From contig JAITLV010000044.1 in the NCBI GenBank assembly GCA_031277685.1, positions 62,001 through 126,000 on the forward strand: 64,000 bases of DNA, read 5' to 3'. The notes beneath the pieces were generated by a model. The model made no database searches, was not told the origin of the DNA, and worked only from the letters and a program-made list of their open reading frames with translations. Position numbers and translations under genes: made by a program. Positions 47,329 to 57,832 of this stretch are shown here, piece after piece. Source of the DNA: Sphingobacterium sp. Lineage in GTDB: Bacteria; Bacteroidota; Bacteroidia; Sphingobacteriales; Sphingobacteriaceae. Position 1 is the first letter of the stretch. The number at the start of each line of letters is the position of its first letter.

Positions 47329-47444
47329 AAATAAAAGGGCTCACATAGTGTAAGACCCTTTACAGAAATATATGGAATCTATCTCACCAGATCCCATATC
47401 CGGTTTCATGGATGTAAAACCTTTAATCAACACAAAATTAACAA

Positions 47445-50400
47445 ATGATTAACAAAAAACTAATAATAAAAGAAAAAAGAAGCAATAAATACCTTTCTTT
47501 AAGCCTTGGCGGGGCGCTGCTGTTATTATCCGGCACTTTTCCCTGGAACAGTACATACGCACAGGAGAATGCCAAGATATATAACCAGAACTACCAAAAA
47601 AAAACGCTGCGGGATGTTATCCTGGATCTACAAAAGAGGTCCGGCTCAGATATTTCTTTTACGGAGAGTTTGGGCCTAAAAAATATAAATATAGTCAGAT
47701 TCGATACCAAAAATGAGTCTTTAGAGCAGGTCTTGCGACGATTATTGTCTCCCTATGGTATTCAGGTAAAAAAGACGGATAGCGGGTTTGCATTGGCGCG
47801 ACAGACACAACGCCAGGGGAAACCTATTTCCGGAAAAGTGGTCGATCCCTCCGGTATGCCGGTTTCGGGGGCTACCTTAAATTTAAAGCGCGCCAACACC
47901 AAATCCAAAAGTGATGATAAGGGTACTTTTTTACTTCATTCGATTTTCCCTTCAGATACTTTGTCCGTACATTTTATGGGTTTTAAGGCGATCGATACCT
48001 TGGTTACAAATGAGCTTGCCGGAGATTTGGTGATCCGTTTGGCAGCTGACCAAGCGCGCGAACTTGATGAAGTCGTGGTGGTGGGGTATGGTGTCCAGAA
48101 GAAAGTTAATCTTACGGGATCTGTCGCGGTTGTTGATGGCAAACGTTTACAGGATAGACCAGTAAATAATGTTTCCCAGTCGCTTTATGGAACAGTCAGT
48201 GGCCTGACAATTGCCTATGGAAACAATGGTTTTGAACCCGGTGCGGCTCCCTCCGTTCAGATCAGGGGCCAAGGTAAGCCGTATGTCCTGATCGATGGCA
48301 CCGCCGGAGATATTAATACCATTGATCCGAATACTGTAGAAAGTGTTTCCATCTTAAAAGATGCAGCAGCTTCGGCAATCTATGGTGCCCGCGCGCCTTA
48401 TGGGGTCTTACTGATTACGACTAAATCAGGAAAAGCTAATCAGAAACCACAGGTCGATTTTTCAATGAATGGTGGGCCTACAACCATTATTAATAAACCC
48501 AAGATGGTGGATTCCTATACATTTGCACGGGCCATGAATCAGATGCATGACAACCAGGGTGTCGCCAGATTATTTTCAGAATCTACGATAGACAGGATTA
48601 TAGCATATATCGATGATCCCACATTACCTGAGACCGTGCCTGACGCCAACAATCCGCGCAAATGGTCCACCTATCAATTCTCAAATGGTAACAATGACTG
48701 GATAGATATCCATTATGGCAATGGGCGCCGCATGCAGGAAAATTTATCCGTCAAAGGAGGATCAAAAGACATGGCTTATTTTTTGTCTCTTGGACATGCA
48801 GCAGAAAAAGGTGTGCTGAAAATCGTAGATGATAAATATAAGCGCTACAATTTTCAGGCTAAACTCGATGCCAATATTACGGATTGGTGGAAGATCAGTT
48901 CCAATACAAGGCTCACAAATGCCGTTCGTGATAGACCAATCTACAACGGTGAAGGTGAATATGGCATGATTATCCATCAGATTTTAAGAACGCATCCCGA
49001 GGTTTTTCTTAAATCACCAAACGGATATTACTCGCAACTTTCTCGTGTACCGCAGATGCAAGCCGGTTATCAGAAGTTGACAAATAATACGCTGGTTCAG
49101 CGCCTGGCGACTGAAATCAGCCCCCTTAAAAACTGGAAAATCAATGCTGACTATTCGATAGATTATCAGATTTTTGACTATGCAGGTGTTAATCAGGTCG
49201 CCTATGAGGATGAAGTAGACGGTACGCTCGTGCCAATAGCACTTACAGTACCGCCGTATATTCAAAAGAAAAAATCCAATACCACCTATAAGGCACTTAA
49301 TATTTATACAACTTATAATTTAGATCTAGGAAGGGATCACCATTTTACGGTACTGGCTGGCTTTCAGAATGAAATTAATAAACTGGATTCGATGAGTGGG
49401 TTAAGAAGGGAACTCATTGTTCCTGATATTCCATCTTTTACAACAGCAACAGGTGAAATGCAGGTGGGCGACGGTCTCACGCATTGGTCGACTTTAGGCT
49501 ATTTTGCACGATTAAATTATAATTATGCAGACAAATATTTGATCGAGGCCAATGTCCGCTATGATGGCACATCCAAATTTGCCCGTGGAAGGCGTTGGGG
49601 TGCATTCCCTTCCGTATCCGCGGGATGGGTGGTTTCTAAAGAATTATTTTGGCAGCCTCTACTGGATTATATCCCGTTTATGAAACTGAGGGGATCATGG
49701 GGGAAGTTGGGGAATCAAAATGTTGCGGCCTATCAGGACCTGGCATTATTAGGAGTACAAAGTAATCTAGGCTGGCTTATTGACGGCATGCGACCAGCAT
49801 ATACTACAGCACCTAACTTGGTCAATCGCTTTCTCACATGGGAGTCATCACGTTCAACGAACATGGCGGTCGAACTTGGATTTTTCCAAAACCGCCTGCA
49901 AGCCGAATTTGAATACTACCAACGGTTGACCTATGACCGTCTGGGACCAGCACAGGCACTTCCCGCGGTATTGGGAGCAAATATTCCCAGAGAGAATAAT
50001 TCGGAACTCAAAACCAAAGGCTGGGATTTTAGCTTGCGTTGGAATGGAAAAATAGGTTCGGATTTTAATTATTCCATAGCGGCTAATGTTTTTGATTATA
50101 AAAATATAATTACAAAGTATACCAACCCGACAGGTATCCTGACAACGGATTATGTAGGTAAAGATGCAGGCGAAATCTGGGGGTACGAAACTGTTGGCCT
50201 GATCAAAACCAAGGAGCGCGCGGACGAGATCAATGCATCGGGCTACCAACAATTCATCAATGGGCAACTCTGGCAAACAGGGGATGTTGAATATCGCGAT
50301 CTCAATGGGGATGGTTTGATCAATAAAGGTAAAAACACCATTAATGATCATGGAGACCTTAAAATCATCGGTAATTCAACACGCCGTTATCAGTTTGGAC

Positions 50401-50909
50401 TTAATTTAACAGCTAACTACAAAAATGTCGATATAGCAGTGCTTATCCAAGGTACCGGAAAGCGTGATCTATGGCTGGATGGCAATGTTTTTTGGGGGTT
50501 TAGGGCATGGAATCAGTCCTCCCTGTTCCCAAATCATATGGATTATTATCGGGATGTGGAGGGCGATCGGTATTCGGGACTTGGTATAAACACTGAAGCT
50601 TATTTTCCGCGGCCATACAGTAATACCACTCAAGATAGCAAGAATAAGCAAATACAGACACGCTATCTGCAGAATGGTGCCTATGCACGCCTTAAAAATC
50701 TACAGATAGGCTATACCATTCCTCCAATGATGCTCCAGAAAATCGGCTTAAAACGCACCCGTATTTATTTTTCCGGCGAGAATATCTATACCTTATCCAA
50801 ACTCCCTAGCGCGTTTGATCCTGAAACAGCAATGTTGGGAGAATTTGGGGATGGCAAAGGCATGTTTTCGCAGGCAATTTGGGCATTCGGGATAAATATT
50901 TCGCTTTAA
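47445..50909 (+). CDS. SusC/RagA family TonB-linked outer membrane protein with N-terminal STN domain
   Basis: STN-like LRDVILDLQKRSGSDISFTESLGLKNINIVRFDTKNESLEQVLRRLL; CarboxypepD; LDEVVVVGYGVQKKVNLTGSV. Confidence 0.95.
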   Translation: MINKKLIIKEKRSNKYLSLSLGGALLLLSGTFPWNSTYAQENAKIYNQNYQKKTLRDVILDLQKRSGSDISFTESLGLKNINIVRFDTKNESLEQVLRRLLSPYGIQVKKTDSGFALARQTQRQGKPISGKVVDPSGMPVSGATLNLKRANTKSKSDDKGTFLLHSIFPSDTLSVHFMGFKAIDTLVTNELAGDLVIRLAADQARELDEVVVVGYGVQKKVNLTGSVAVVDGKRLQDRPVNNVSQSLYGTVSGLTIAYGNNGFEPGAAPSVQIRGQGKPYVLIDGTAGDINTIDPNTVESVSILKDAAASAIYGARAPYGVLLITTKSGKANQKPQVDFSMNGGPTTIINKPKMVDSYTFARAMNQMHDNQGVARLFSESTIDRIIAYIDDPTLPETVPDANNPRKWSTYQFSNGNNDWIDIHYGNGRRMQENLSVKGGSKDMAYFLSLGHAAEKGVLKIVDDKYKRYNFQAKLDANITDWWKISSNTRLTNAVRDRPIYNGEGEYGMIIHQILRTHPEVFLKSPNGYYSQLSRVPQMQAGYQKLTNNTLVQRLATEISPLKNWKINADYSIDYQIFDYAGVNQVAYEDEVDGTLVPIALTVPPYIQKKKSNTTYKALNIYTTYNLDLGRDHHFTVLAGFQNEINKLDSMSGLRRELIVPDIPSFTTATGEMQVGDGLTHWSTLGYFARLNYNYADKYLIEANVRYDGTSKFARGRRWGAFPSVSAGWVVSKELFWQPLLDYIPFMKLRGSWGKLGNQNVAAYQDLALLGVQSNLGWLIDGMRPAYTTAPNLVNRFLTWESSRSTNMAVELGFFQNRLQAEFEYYQRLTYDRLGPAQALPAVLGANIPRENNSELKTKGWDFSLRWNGKIGSDFNYSIAANVFDYKNIITKYTNPTGILTTDYVGKDAGEIWGYETVGLIKTKERADEINASGYQQFINGQLWQTGDVEYRDLNGDGLINKGKNTINDHGDLKIIGNSTRRYQFGLNLTANYKNVDIAVLIQGTGKRDLWLDGNVFWGFRAWNQSSLFPNHMDYYRDVEGDRYSGLGINTEAYFPRPYSNTTQDSKNKQIQTRYLQNGAYARLKNLQIGYTIPPMMLQKIGLKRTRIYFSGENIYTLSKLPSAFDPETAMLGEFGDGKGMFSQAIWAFGINISL

Positions 50910-50968
50910 ATCATTTGATGTGAATGTAAAGGTAGCAAAGGAAAATTATATCTAGCAATTAATAACCA

Positions 50969-52732
50969 ATGAAAAAAATCATAACCTTATTATATACGAC
51001 AGTCATTTTACTGTTAGTCAGTTCCTGCTCCGAAGATTTTTTAGACAGGCCGCCACTGACACAGATTGAAAACGAAAGCTATTGGCAAACCGCCAAAGAC
51101 CTAGAGAATTATACGGTTCAATTCTATACGGTATTCCCAGCTTTTAATACGGTAGGCAGTTTTCTCGGTATGATCGGTTGGGATGGCTCCCGTGGATCCG
51201 ATGTTCAGATTTCCAGTTCACCGAGTACAGTCTGGAATGGCACCGAATCTCCAGTTTCATCGGGCGGAAATTGGACCTGGGGTAATATCCGTAGTGTCAA
51301 TATCTTTTTTAAGAATTATACGAAATGTAAAGATCCTTTTGAAAAATATAAGCAGTTTTTAGGAGAGGCCCATTTCTTTAAAGCTTGGTTTTATTTCGAA
51401 AAAGTTAGACTCTACGGTGATGTTCCCTGGTATACGGATCCATTGGAGATGGACTCTGAGGAATTATTCAAAGCACGTGACCCACGTACAACGGTAGTCG
51501 ACTCAATTTTGGCACACCTGGATAAAGCGATTGAATATCTGGAGCCTGTGGCCACAGCAAAAGGTAAAAACAATCGGCTTTCCAAACAGGCTGCCCTGCT
51601 CTTCAAATCCAGAGTTGCCCTATTTGAAGGCAGCTGGCAGAAATACCATAAAGGTACAATATTTGGTACAGCTGGAGCTGATCCCAATAAATACTTCCGA
51701 CAAGCTGTTGGTGCTGCCGAAACATTGATGGATGCAAAATATGGCATGTCCCTGTATAACAACAATGATCCCGAAAACGATTACTGCAAACTATTTTCCC
51801 TGAAAGATCAGCTTGCCAATAAAGAGGTGATCCTTTGGAAAGCCTATTCGATTAACCGTGATCTGTCACACTCATTTCAGATCTATGTATCCGATCGCAC
51901 AGCGGGGATATCCATGACTTTTGAGCAGGTACAGCATTACCTGGGCCGGAATGGTCAGCCATACGATTATTTCACCCTTAGTAAGACAGTGAAAGGTAAT
52001 GCTTTTTTAGAAAAGATACGGGCCGATTGTGATCCACGGCTGTCCCAGACGATATGGACACCGGGGGCTTTGATGTGGGACAATACCTTTGGTAAAGCCA
52101 CCTTTAAAAAACCATTTCTGGACAAATCTGGCGAGGCATTGAATAATACCGGTTTTCAGATCCGGAAAGGAAATGATCCGAAATCTGCTCTAGCAGGTGG
52201 TGGTGTTTCCTGGAGTTCAAGTGATGAAACTGGTGCAATCATCTTTCGTTATGCCGAAGCGTTATTAAACTATGCTGAAGCAAAGGCTGAACTCGGTGAG
52301 ACAGTCGATTATACCAAATCAATCGATCTACTCCGCAAAAGATCAGGTATGCCGGATTTTGCTATTACTAACGATCCCAATAAAGACAGGTATGCCGACT
52401 ATGGTTATAATCTATCAGACCAATTGAAAGAAATCCGCCGCGAGCGCACCGTCGAACTTGGAGCCGAGGGATTTCGCTATGATGATATCCGGAGATGGGC
52501 CGCCCATAAACTGCTAAAAGGGAAACGGCCCAAAGGATATCCATTTCTGGCCTCGGACTGGACGGATACAAAAATAAACTATAAAGTTGATGCGGACGGT
52601 TTGCTGGATCCTTTTTTAACACAGCTGCCGAACGGCTATGGATTTAAGGAAAACCGCGATTATCTGGAATGTATTCCGCTGAATGAAATCACTTTGAACA
52701 ATAACTTAAAACAAAATCCAGGATGGGAATAA
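50969..52732 (+). CDS. RagB/SusD family nutrient-binding lipoprotein
   Basis: Lipobox LLVSSCSEDFLDRPP; C-terminal ADYGYNLSDQLKEIRRERTVELGAEGFRYDDIRRW. Confidence 0.95.
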   Translation: MKKIITLLYTTVILLLVSSCSEDFLDRPPLTQIENESYWQTAKDLENYTVQFYTVFPAFNTVGSFLGMIGWDGSRGSDVQISSSPSTVWNGTESPVSSGGNWTWGNIRSVNIFFKNYTKCKDPFEKYKQFLGEAHFFKAWFYFEKVRLYGDVPWYTDPLEMDSEELFKARDPRTTVVDSILAHLDKAIEYLEPVATAKGKNNRLSKQAALLFKSRVALFEGSWQKYHKGTIFGTAGADPNKYFRQAVGAAETLMDAKYGMSLYNNNDPENDYCKLFSLKDQLANKEVILWKAYSINRDLSHSFQIYVSDRTAGISMTFEQVQHYLGRNGQPYDYFTLSKTVKGNAFLEKIRADCDPRLSQTIWTPGALMWDNTFGKATFKKPFLDKSGEALNNTGFQIRKGNDPKSALAGGGVSWSSSDETGAIIFRYAEALLNYAEAKAELGETVDYTKSIDLLRKRSGMPDFAITNDPNKDRYADYGYNLSDQLKEIRRERTVELGAEGFRYDDIRRWAAHKLLKGKRPKGYPFLASDWTDTKINYKVDADGLLDPFLTQLPNGYGFKENRDYLECIPLNEITLNNNLKQNPGWE

Positions 52733-53604
52733 AAGTATTTTTACCCTTGCTATTCACCCTGTTTTATAACATGGGCCAAGCTCAATCTGTTATTAGGATC
52801 GGTCTTATCGCCGATCCACAATACGCCGATAAGGATACCCATGGGAGCCGATTTTACCGAAACTCACTTGACAAATTGGATTCGGCAGTGACAGTGATCA
52901 ACAGGGAAGGGGTTGATTTTACGGTCATGCTTGGTGATTTGGTCGATGTAGGGCCAAAAGATCTGCCGCCGGCGCTTCAACGACTCAACAAGCTCAAAAA
53001 ACCGGTCTACAACATCTTAGGAAACCACGATTATGTAGATGTTGAGGATGGGGCACATTTATATAAGTCCTATAAAATGCCTAATCCTTATTATACTGTA
53101 GAGAAAGGTAAATGGCTGTTTATCCTGCTCAATACCAATGAACTTGCCGAATATGCCACTGAAGTGGGATCAGACCAACGTCAGGCTTGGAAGAAACTCA
53201 AAGATTTACTGAAGACAGCAAAAAGAAACAATGATCAGCCCTGGAATGGAGGCATCAGTGGAAAACAGCTGAAATGGATGGAAAGACAACTTCACAAAGC
53301 CCGTTCAGCATCCAAAAAGGTGATCGTTTTCACACATCATCCCTTATACCCTGAGAATGGCCTTGAAGCACTGAATAACCGGGAAATATTGGCCCTCATC
53401 GAAAAATATCCGGTTGTAAAGGCGGTGATCTCAGGCCATCATCATCCCGGTAATTTTGCAACCTATAAAGGTATTCCGATGATTACGCTGGAGGGGATGA
53501 TCGAAACCGCGGACCAAAATGCTTTTGGTGTTTTGGAGCTCCATGAGGATCAGCTGGATCTTCATGGTGAGGGACGGATGACAGCTAGAAAAATTAACTT
53601 TTAA
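52723..53604 (+). CDS. metallophosphoesterase (calcineurin-like)
   Basis: IRIGLIADPQYAD, VMLGDLVD, NILGNHDYVD, VIFTHHPLY-like VIVFTHHPLYPE, AVISGHHHPG. Confidence 0.94.
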   Translation: MGIKVFLPLLFTLFYNMGQAQSVIRIGLIADPQYADKDTHGSRFYRNSLDKLDSAVTVINREGVDFTVMLGDLVDVGPKDLPPALQRLNKLKKPVYNILGNHDYVDVEDGAHLYKSYKMPNPYYTVEKGKWLFILLNTNELAEYATEVGSDQRQAWKKLKDLLKTAKRNNDQPWNGGISGKQLKWMERQLHKARSASKKVIVFTHHPLYPENGLEALNNREILALIEKYPVVKAVISGHHHPGNFATYKGIPMITLEGMIETADQNAFGVLELHEDQLDLHGEGRMTARKINF

Positions 53605-53635
53605 AGATAAACTTACTATTTAAACAATAAAAATT

Positions 53636-54907
53636 ATGAGAAAAACAACATTAATGTTTGGCAAAGCCGTCTTTATGTTTGCCTGTATGACTTATCTGTT
53701 TGTGGGCTGTCAGAAAGATATTACCCAAATTCAGGAAAACGGGCCAAAAAAAATGGGCAAAGTCAATACGACATTGGCTGGGCCCACTTTTGTAAGCGCG
53801 CATCGGGCCAACGATCTGATTAAGGTTGATGAGATTATCAACGAAGGGATCAATAGCCTGGAAGTGGATATCTATGTTGCCAATAAAGGCGGTCAACCAA
53901 CCTGTTTGATCGGACACGAAGCCGGAACAGCGACTGGACAGACATTGGAAGAGTATTTTGCAAACCTAAATCAGAAGCTTCCAGGCTATACCTCGCTTTG
54001 GTTGGATTGTAAAGACCTGAACAGCGCCACAAATGAACAGTTATTTTTAAAGACATTGAAGAAAATGGATAGCCTCTATTCCATTAAAAATAGAGTATTG
54101 ATAGAAAGTATGTATCCACAGCATTTGACAGGCTTTAAGCAGCTTGGCTGGACGGTGAGTTATTATTGCAATTGGTCAGATTTGAGCGGCAAGACACCTG
54201 CGCAGCAAGAGGTTGTCATGGACGCTATGTACAGCAAGCTGAATACCTATGGTGTAGATGGAATTAGTTACGATGCTTCTGTCGATAATGCGATGAAATC
54301 TTACTTCCCCACCAAAACCGTTGGCACTGAACGTGTGAAGATGTATGCCTGGGCATTATCACGTTATTACGGAGAAGCAGATCTTGCAAGTAAACTGGCG
54401 GGATATTCACATCTTGATATATTATTGATTACATTTTATTCGCCACAAGGTATTTTGATAGATGGAGCCAATTACAAAATTGTATCTGCATTAACGAAAG
54501 AGCCGAGCAAGTTGGTTGATGTCAACGGTAATCCTCCCGTTAATGGTGAAGATGTCACATTATGGACTTATAATTATCCGACATCTTCCAATCAGGTCTG
54601 GAAATTGAGAAGTGTTGGAAGTGGATATTATGCCCTGAAGAGTGTGGCTGATACGACTAAAGTATTGGAAGTAAGGGGCGGTGGATCTGCAAACAGCACG
54701 CCTGTTCAGGTGGCCACATTTGCAAATGCTTCAGCACAGCGGTGGAAGATTACTTATGTGGGAAGCGGCAATTACAACCTTGAGCCAGCATCTGCCGTAG
54801 GTAAAAACCTTGATGTAAATGGGTCAAGTACCGCCAATGATACGCAGATACAAATCTATTCAGCGCACACAGGCAACGCACAAAAATTCAGGTTGGTTAA
54901 ACAATAA
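53636..54907 (+). CDS. PLC/GDPD-like phosphodiesterase with C-terminal ricin-type beta-trefoil domain
   Basis: VSAHRANDLIKVDEIINEGINSLEVDIYV...LIGHEAGTATGQTLEEYF; C-terminal VWKLRSVGSGYYALKSVADTTKVLEVRGGG..QRWKITYVGSGNYNL. Confidence 0.75.
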   Translation: MRKTTLMFGKAVFMFACMTYLFVGCQKDITQIQENGPKKMGKVNTTLAGPTFVSAHRANDLIKVDEIINEGINSLEVDIYVANKGGQPTCLIGHEAGTATGQTLEEYFANLNQKLPGYTSLWLDCKDLNSATNEQLFLKTLKKMDSLYSIKNRVLIESMYPQHLTGFKQLGWTVSYYCNWSDLSGKTPAQQEVVMDAMYSKLNTYGVDGISYDASVDNAMKSYFPTKTVGTERVKMYAWALSRYYGEADLASKLAGYSHLDILLITFYSPQGILIDGANYKIVSALTKEPSKLVDVNGNPPVNGEDVTLWTYNYPTSSNQVWKLRSVGSGYYALKSVADTTKVLEVRGGGSANSTPVQVATFANASAQRWKITYVGSGNYNLEPASAVGKNLDVNGSSTANDTQIQIYSAHTGNAQKFRLVKQ

Positions 54908-54919
54908 GAGACTGCTATC

Positions 54920-56296
54920 ATGACACAAATTGAAATGATAAAGATCAAATATTTATATATATATATCACGGTTTTGAGTTTTGCAGGTTTTCTGCTTCTC
55001 TCCTGTGAGAGAAATAATCCCGAGGAGAATACTCCGGATGAGATAATCGGTAAAAAGAGCCTAAATTTGATCCAGGGCGATATCAACGATCTGACGGCCG
55101 CTATTCCAATGGGCGGAAATGCATTTGTGATCAATGGATCCAATGGAGCAGAGATTTTTGATAATTCGAATTATGGACTCCGTAATTGGACCAGTCTTTC
55201 GGCTGTGATAAGTACCTATTTTAAAGTTACACAATCGGGGACGTTACATTTGGGGATAAGAGGCTACGTCACCACGGGCACGAGTGTGGTCCGTTTGACC
55301 GTCAACGGACAGAGCTTCGATGTATCCATGACAGGGGGAGCACCGGCAAAAGATTACTATGCAGGTGCAGTGCAGATTGCAGCACCTGGTTATGTAAAGG
55401 TAGATCTACAGGCAATAAGCAAGACCTCTACGTATATCGGTAATATGACCGATATACTTATCGGTGGTACGGCAGCTTCTTCTGGTCTCACCTATGCGAA
55501 CATACCTGCAAGCTATTATTTTTCACGTCGCGGTCCTTCGGTACATTTAACGCCAAGTCTTCCTTCAGGTAATTCTTATGAATGGATGTACAGTGAAGTG
55601 ACTGTTCCCGCGGGGCAGGATCCAGTAGGTAGTTATTACATGGCAAATGGTTTTGGACAAGGGTATTTTGGCTTTCAGGTCAATTCAGCTACACAACGAA
55701 AAATTATATTTTCCGTATGGGATCCAAGCAATGAGACTGATGGAAAGACTACTGCGGTGAGTAGCGGAACTGATGTGGTCGTCAGTGGTTTCGGCGGAGA
55801 GGGGACAGGCGGAAAAAGTAATTGGACATACAACTGGTCAACCGGGACCACCTACAAATTCCTGACAAGAATAAGACCGGACGGGTTAGGAAGCACACTC
55901 TATTCATCTTGGTTTTATGCTCCAGAGTTAGGAACATGGAAGTATATTGCCACTTTCAAGAGGCCGGCTATTTCAACCTACATAAAAGGTGCTTACTCTT
56001 TTCTTGAAAATTTCAATAATACTATGGGCTACTTAGGCCGAAAGGCCTATTATTCAAATTTTTGGGTCAGAACAACAACAGGTACATGGATCGAATCAAC
56101 ATCATGTAAATTTAGTGTTGACGGCGCAGGAGACAATAATCAGCGTGGCGATTATAGGGGCGGAGTTGAGAATGGTAAATTCTTTTTGCAGAACGGAGGT
56201 TTTTTTAATGATTTCGTGGCAGAAAATACTGTTTTTACACGGGCTGCTAATGGTACCGCACCAAATATAAATCTTAATAATTTGCCCATGAATTAA
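54920..56296 (+). CDS. DUF5077/DUF3472-like secreted lipoprotein
   Basis: Lipobox LLLSCERN; YFKVTQSGTLHLGIRGYV..; SYEWMYSEVTVPAGQDPVGSYYMANGFGQGYFGFQVNSATQRKIIFSVWDPSNETDG. Confidence 0.75.
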   Translation: MTQIEMIKIKYLYIYITVLSFAGFLLLSCERNNPEENTPDEIIGKKSLNLIQGDINDLTAAIPMGGNAFVINGSNGAEIFDNSNYGLRNWTSLSAVISTYFKVTQSGTLHLGIRGYVTTGTSVVRLTVNGQSFDVSMTGGAPAKDYYAGAVQIAAPGYVKVDLQAISKTSTYIGNMTDILIGGTAASSGLTYANIPASYYFSRRGPSVHLTPSLPSGNSYEWMYSEVTVPAGQDPVGSYYMANGFGQGYFGFQVNSATQRKIIFSVWDPSNETDGKTTAVSSGTDVVVSGFGGEGTGGKSNWTYNWSTGTTYKFLTRIRPDGLGSTLYSSWFYAPELGTWKYIATFKRPAISTYIKGAYSFLENFNNTMGYLGRKAYYSNFWVRTTTGTWIESTSCKFSVDGAGDNNQRGDYRGGVENGKFFLQNGGFFNDFVAENTVFTRAANGTAPNINLNNLPMN

Positions 56297-56328
56297 AGAA
56301 ATTGGTAGTTAGTTGGGTGTTCAATTTG

Positions 56329-56367
56329 GCGCAACGTGGAGATTATTTCATGACGTTGCGCTTTTTT
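56329..56367 (+). terminator. Rho-independent terminator
   Basis: GCGCAACGT...ACGTTGCGC 9-bp perfect stem followed by TTTTTT. Confidence 0.88.
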
Positions 56368-56576
56368 GTTTACTTTATTCTGCTTGCGTCCGATATAAGA
56401 TCTGATTGTTGAAAATTTGTTGATCTGTAAATAACAAGGTAATTCATTCGTTCATAGCCTAACGGAGTTAAGAGGATACTAACCTTAGTATCCAATGAGC
56501 GTTTTACAATCTAATTCCAAGATTAGATATGATATACTTAGTTGATAGCACTAAGTATATCATAAACATCGCATAT

Positions 56577-57311
56577 TTATCTGCGAATGGTAACCCCTCC
56601 ATCTACCGACAGGTATGATCCCGAAATGTAAGAGGCTTCGTTTGAAGACAAGAAAACAATTGCGTTAGCAATTTCTTCAGCTTGTCCGATTCGTTTCAAT
56701 GGAACAGCTGCTGCTATAGCATTTTTTATATTTTCAGGTGTTTGCTGATTCATAGGAGTATCCGTCAGTCCGGGAGCAACGACGTTTACCCTTATTTTTC
56801 TGTCGGCAAGTTCTGTTGCCGCAGTACGTGCAATCGAATCGACCGCACTTTTTGTGGCCGCGTAAGCTCCCATTTGCGCATACCCGCTGACAGATACCCC
56901 AGATGAGATAAGAACAATCGAAGCTCCTTCTGATAAATGAGGAATTAATTTTTGCAAAGTAAAGAATAGTCCTTTGACATTGATGTTGTACAGGTCATCA
57001 AAAACCTCTTCGGTTGTATCTTCAATTAAATATTGTTTTGCTATTCCCGCGTTCAAAACAAGCACATCCACTTTGTTCCCGCTATTTGCAACTGTTTCTG
57101 CCAATAGCGCAATATCTGCCATTTTGGAAGTATCCGAAGGCAAGGTTTTCAATTTTGGGCTATTAATACTTACTGATGCTGTTTGTAGACTATCGGAATT
57201 TCGGCCTGTTATCAATACATTTGCTCCTTTTTCAATAAATGTTTTAGCGGTCGCTAATCCAATACCTGCACTTCCTCCCGTAATTACCACGTTTTTATTT
57301 GTAAAATTCAT
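56577..57311 (-). CDS. SDR family oxidoreductase
   Basis: VVITGGSAGIGLATAKTFIEKGANVLITGRN; YAATKSAVDSIARTAATEL. Confidence 0.95.
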   Translation of the reverse strand: MNFTNKNVVITGGSAGIGLATAKTFIEKGANVLITGRNSDSLQTASVSINSPKLKTLPSDTSKMADIALLAETVANSGNKVDVLVLNAGIAKQYLIEDTTEEVFDDLYNINVKGLFFTLQKLIPHLSEGASIVLISSGVSVSGYAQMGAYAATKSAVDSIARTAATELADRKIRVNVVAPGLTDTPMNQQTPENIKNAIAAAVPLKRIGQAEEIANAIVFLSSNEASYISGSYLSVDGGVTIRR

Positions 57312-57425
57312 TTTTTTAAATTTTTAATGATTGAAAATTCATTTTTAGTCAAAATTTTTTAAACTGTTTGTTTTTGAAATCGATTTCTTTAACTCTGCAA
57401 AGTTAATTTGATTAAATTTATTTTG

Positions 57426-57473
57426 GTAACTTTGTAACCAAAAGTAACAGTAACTTTTGAGTAACAAGGTAAC
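57426..57473. promoter_or_regulatory. six GTAAC direct repeats overlapping a TAnnTTTG promoter element
   Basis: GTAAC at 57426, 57434, 57444, 57450, 57461, 57469, immediately before the HxlR ATG. Confidence 0.6.
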
Positions 57474-57475
57474 TT

Positions 57476-57832
57476 ATGATGGAAATAGAATGCACGAATA
57501 ACGACACGAACAGAAAACAGATTATGGCTGTTCACGATGCCATGGATGTGTTGAATGGCAAATGGAAAATCTCAATAATATCGTCAGTTTGCTATTACAA
57601 CAAACGGCGTTTTTCTGATATTTTAAACGATGTGAAAGGTATCTCCAATAAAATGCTCAGTAAAGAGTTAAAAGAATTGGAAATGAATCAGCTCATTAAA
57701 CGGATAGTTCTCGATACGCAACCCGTAACGGTTCAATATCAACTAACAGAATACGGTTTGACGTTAAAAAAAATCATTAATACTTTGGCCGAATGGGGAA
57801 CTGAGCATCGAAGAGTGATTGTTGGAAAGTAA
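57476..57832 (+). CDS. HxlR family winged-helix regulator
   Basis: VLNGKWKISIISSVCYYNKRRFSDILNDVKGISNKMLSKELKELEMNQLIKR. Confidence 0.95.
   Translation: MMEIECTNNDTNRKQIMAVHDAMDVLNGKWKISIISSVCYYNKRRFSDILNDVKGISNKMLSKELKELEMNQLIKRIVLDTQPVTVQYQLTEYGLTLKKIINTLAEWGTEHRRVIVGK

Noticed and set aside
47331-47364. Weak AAAGGG...CCCTTT hairpin between fecR and susC
   Set aside because: Short stem with long loop and no T-tract; not enough to call a terminator or attenuator
49854-50351. 165-aa antisense ORF inside susC
   Set aside because: Shadow ORF of a confident CDS
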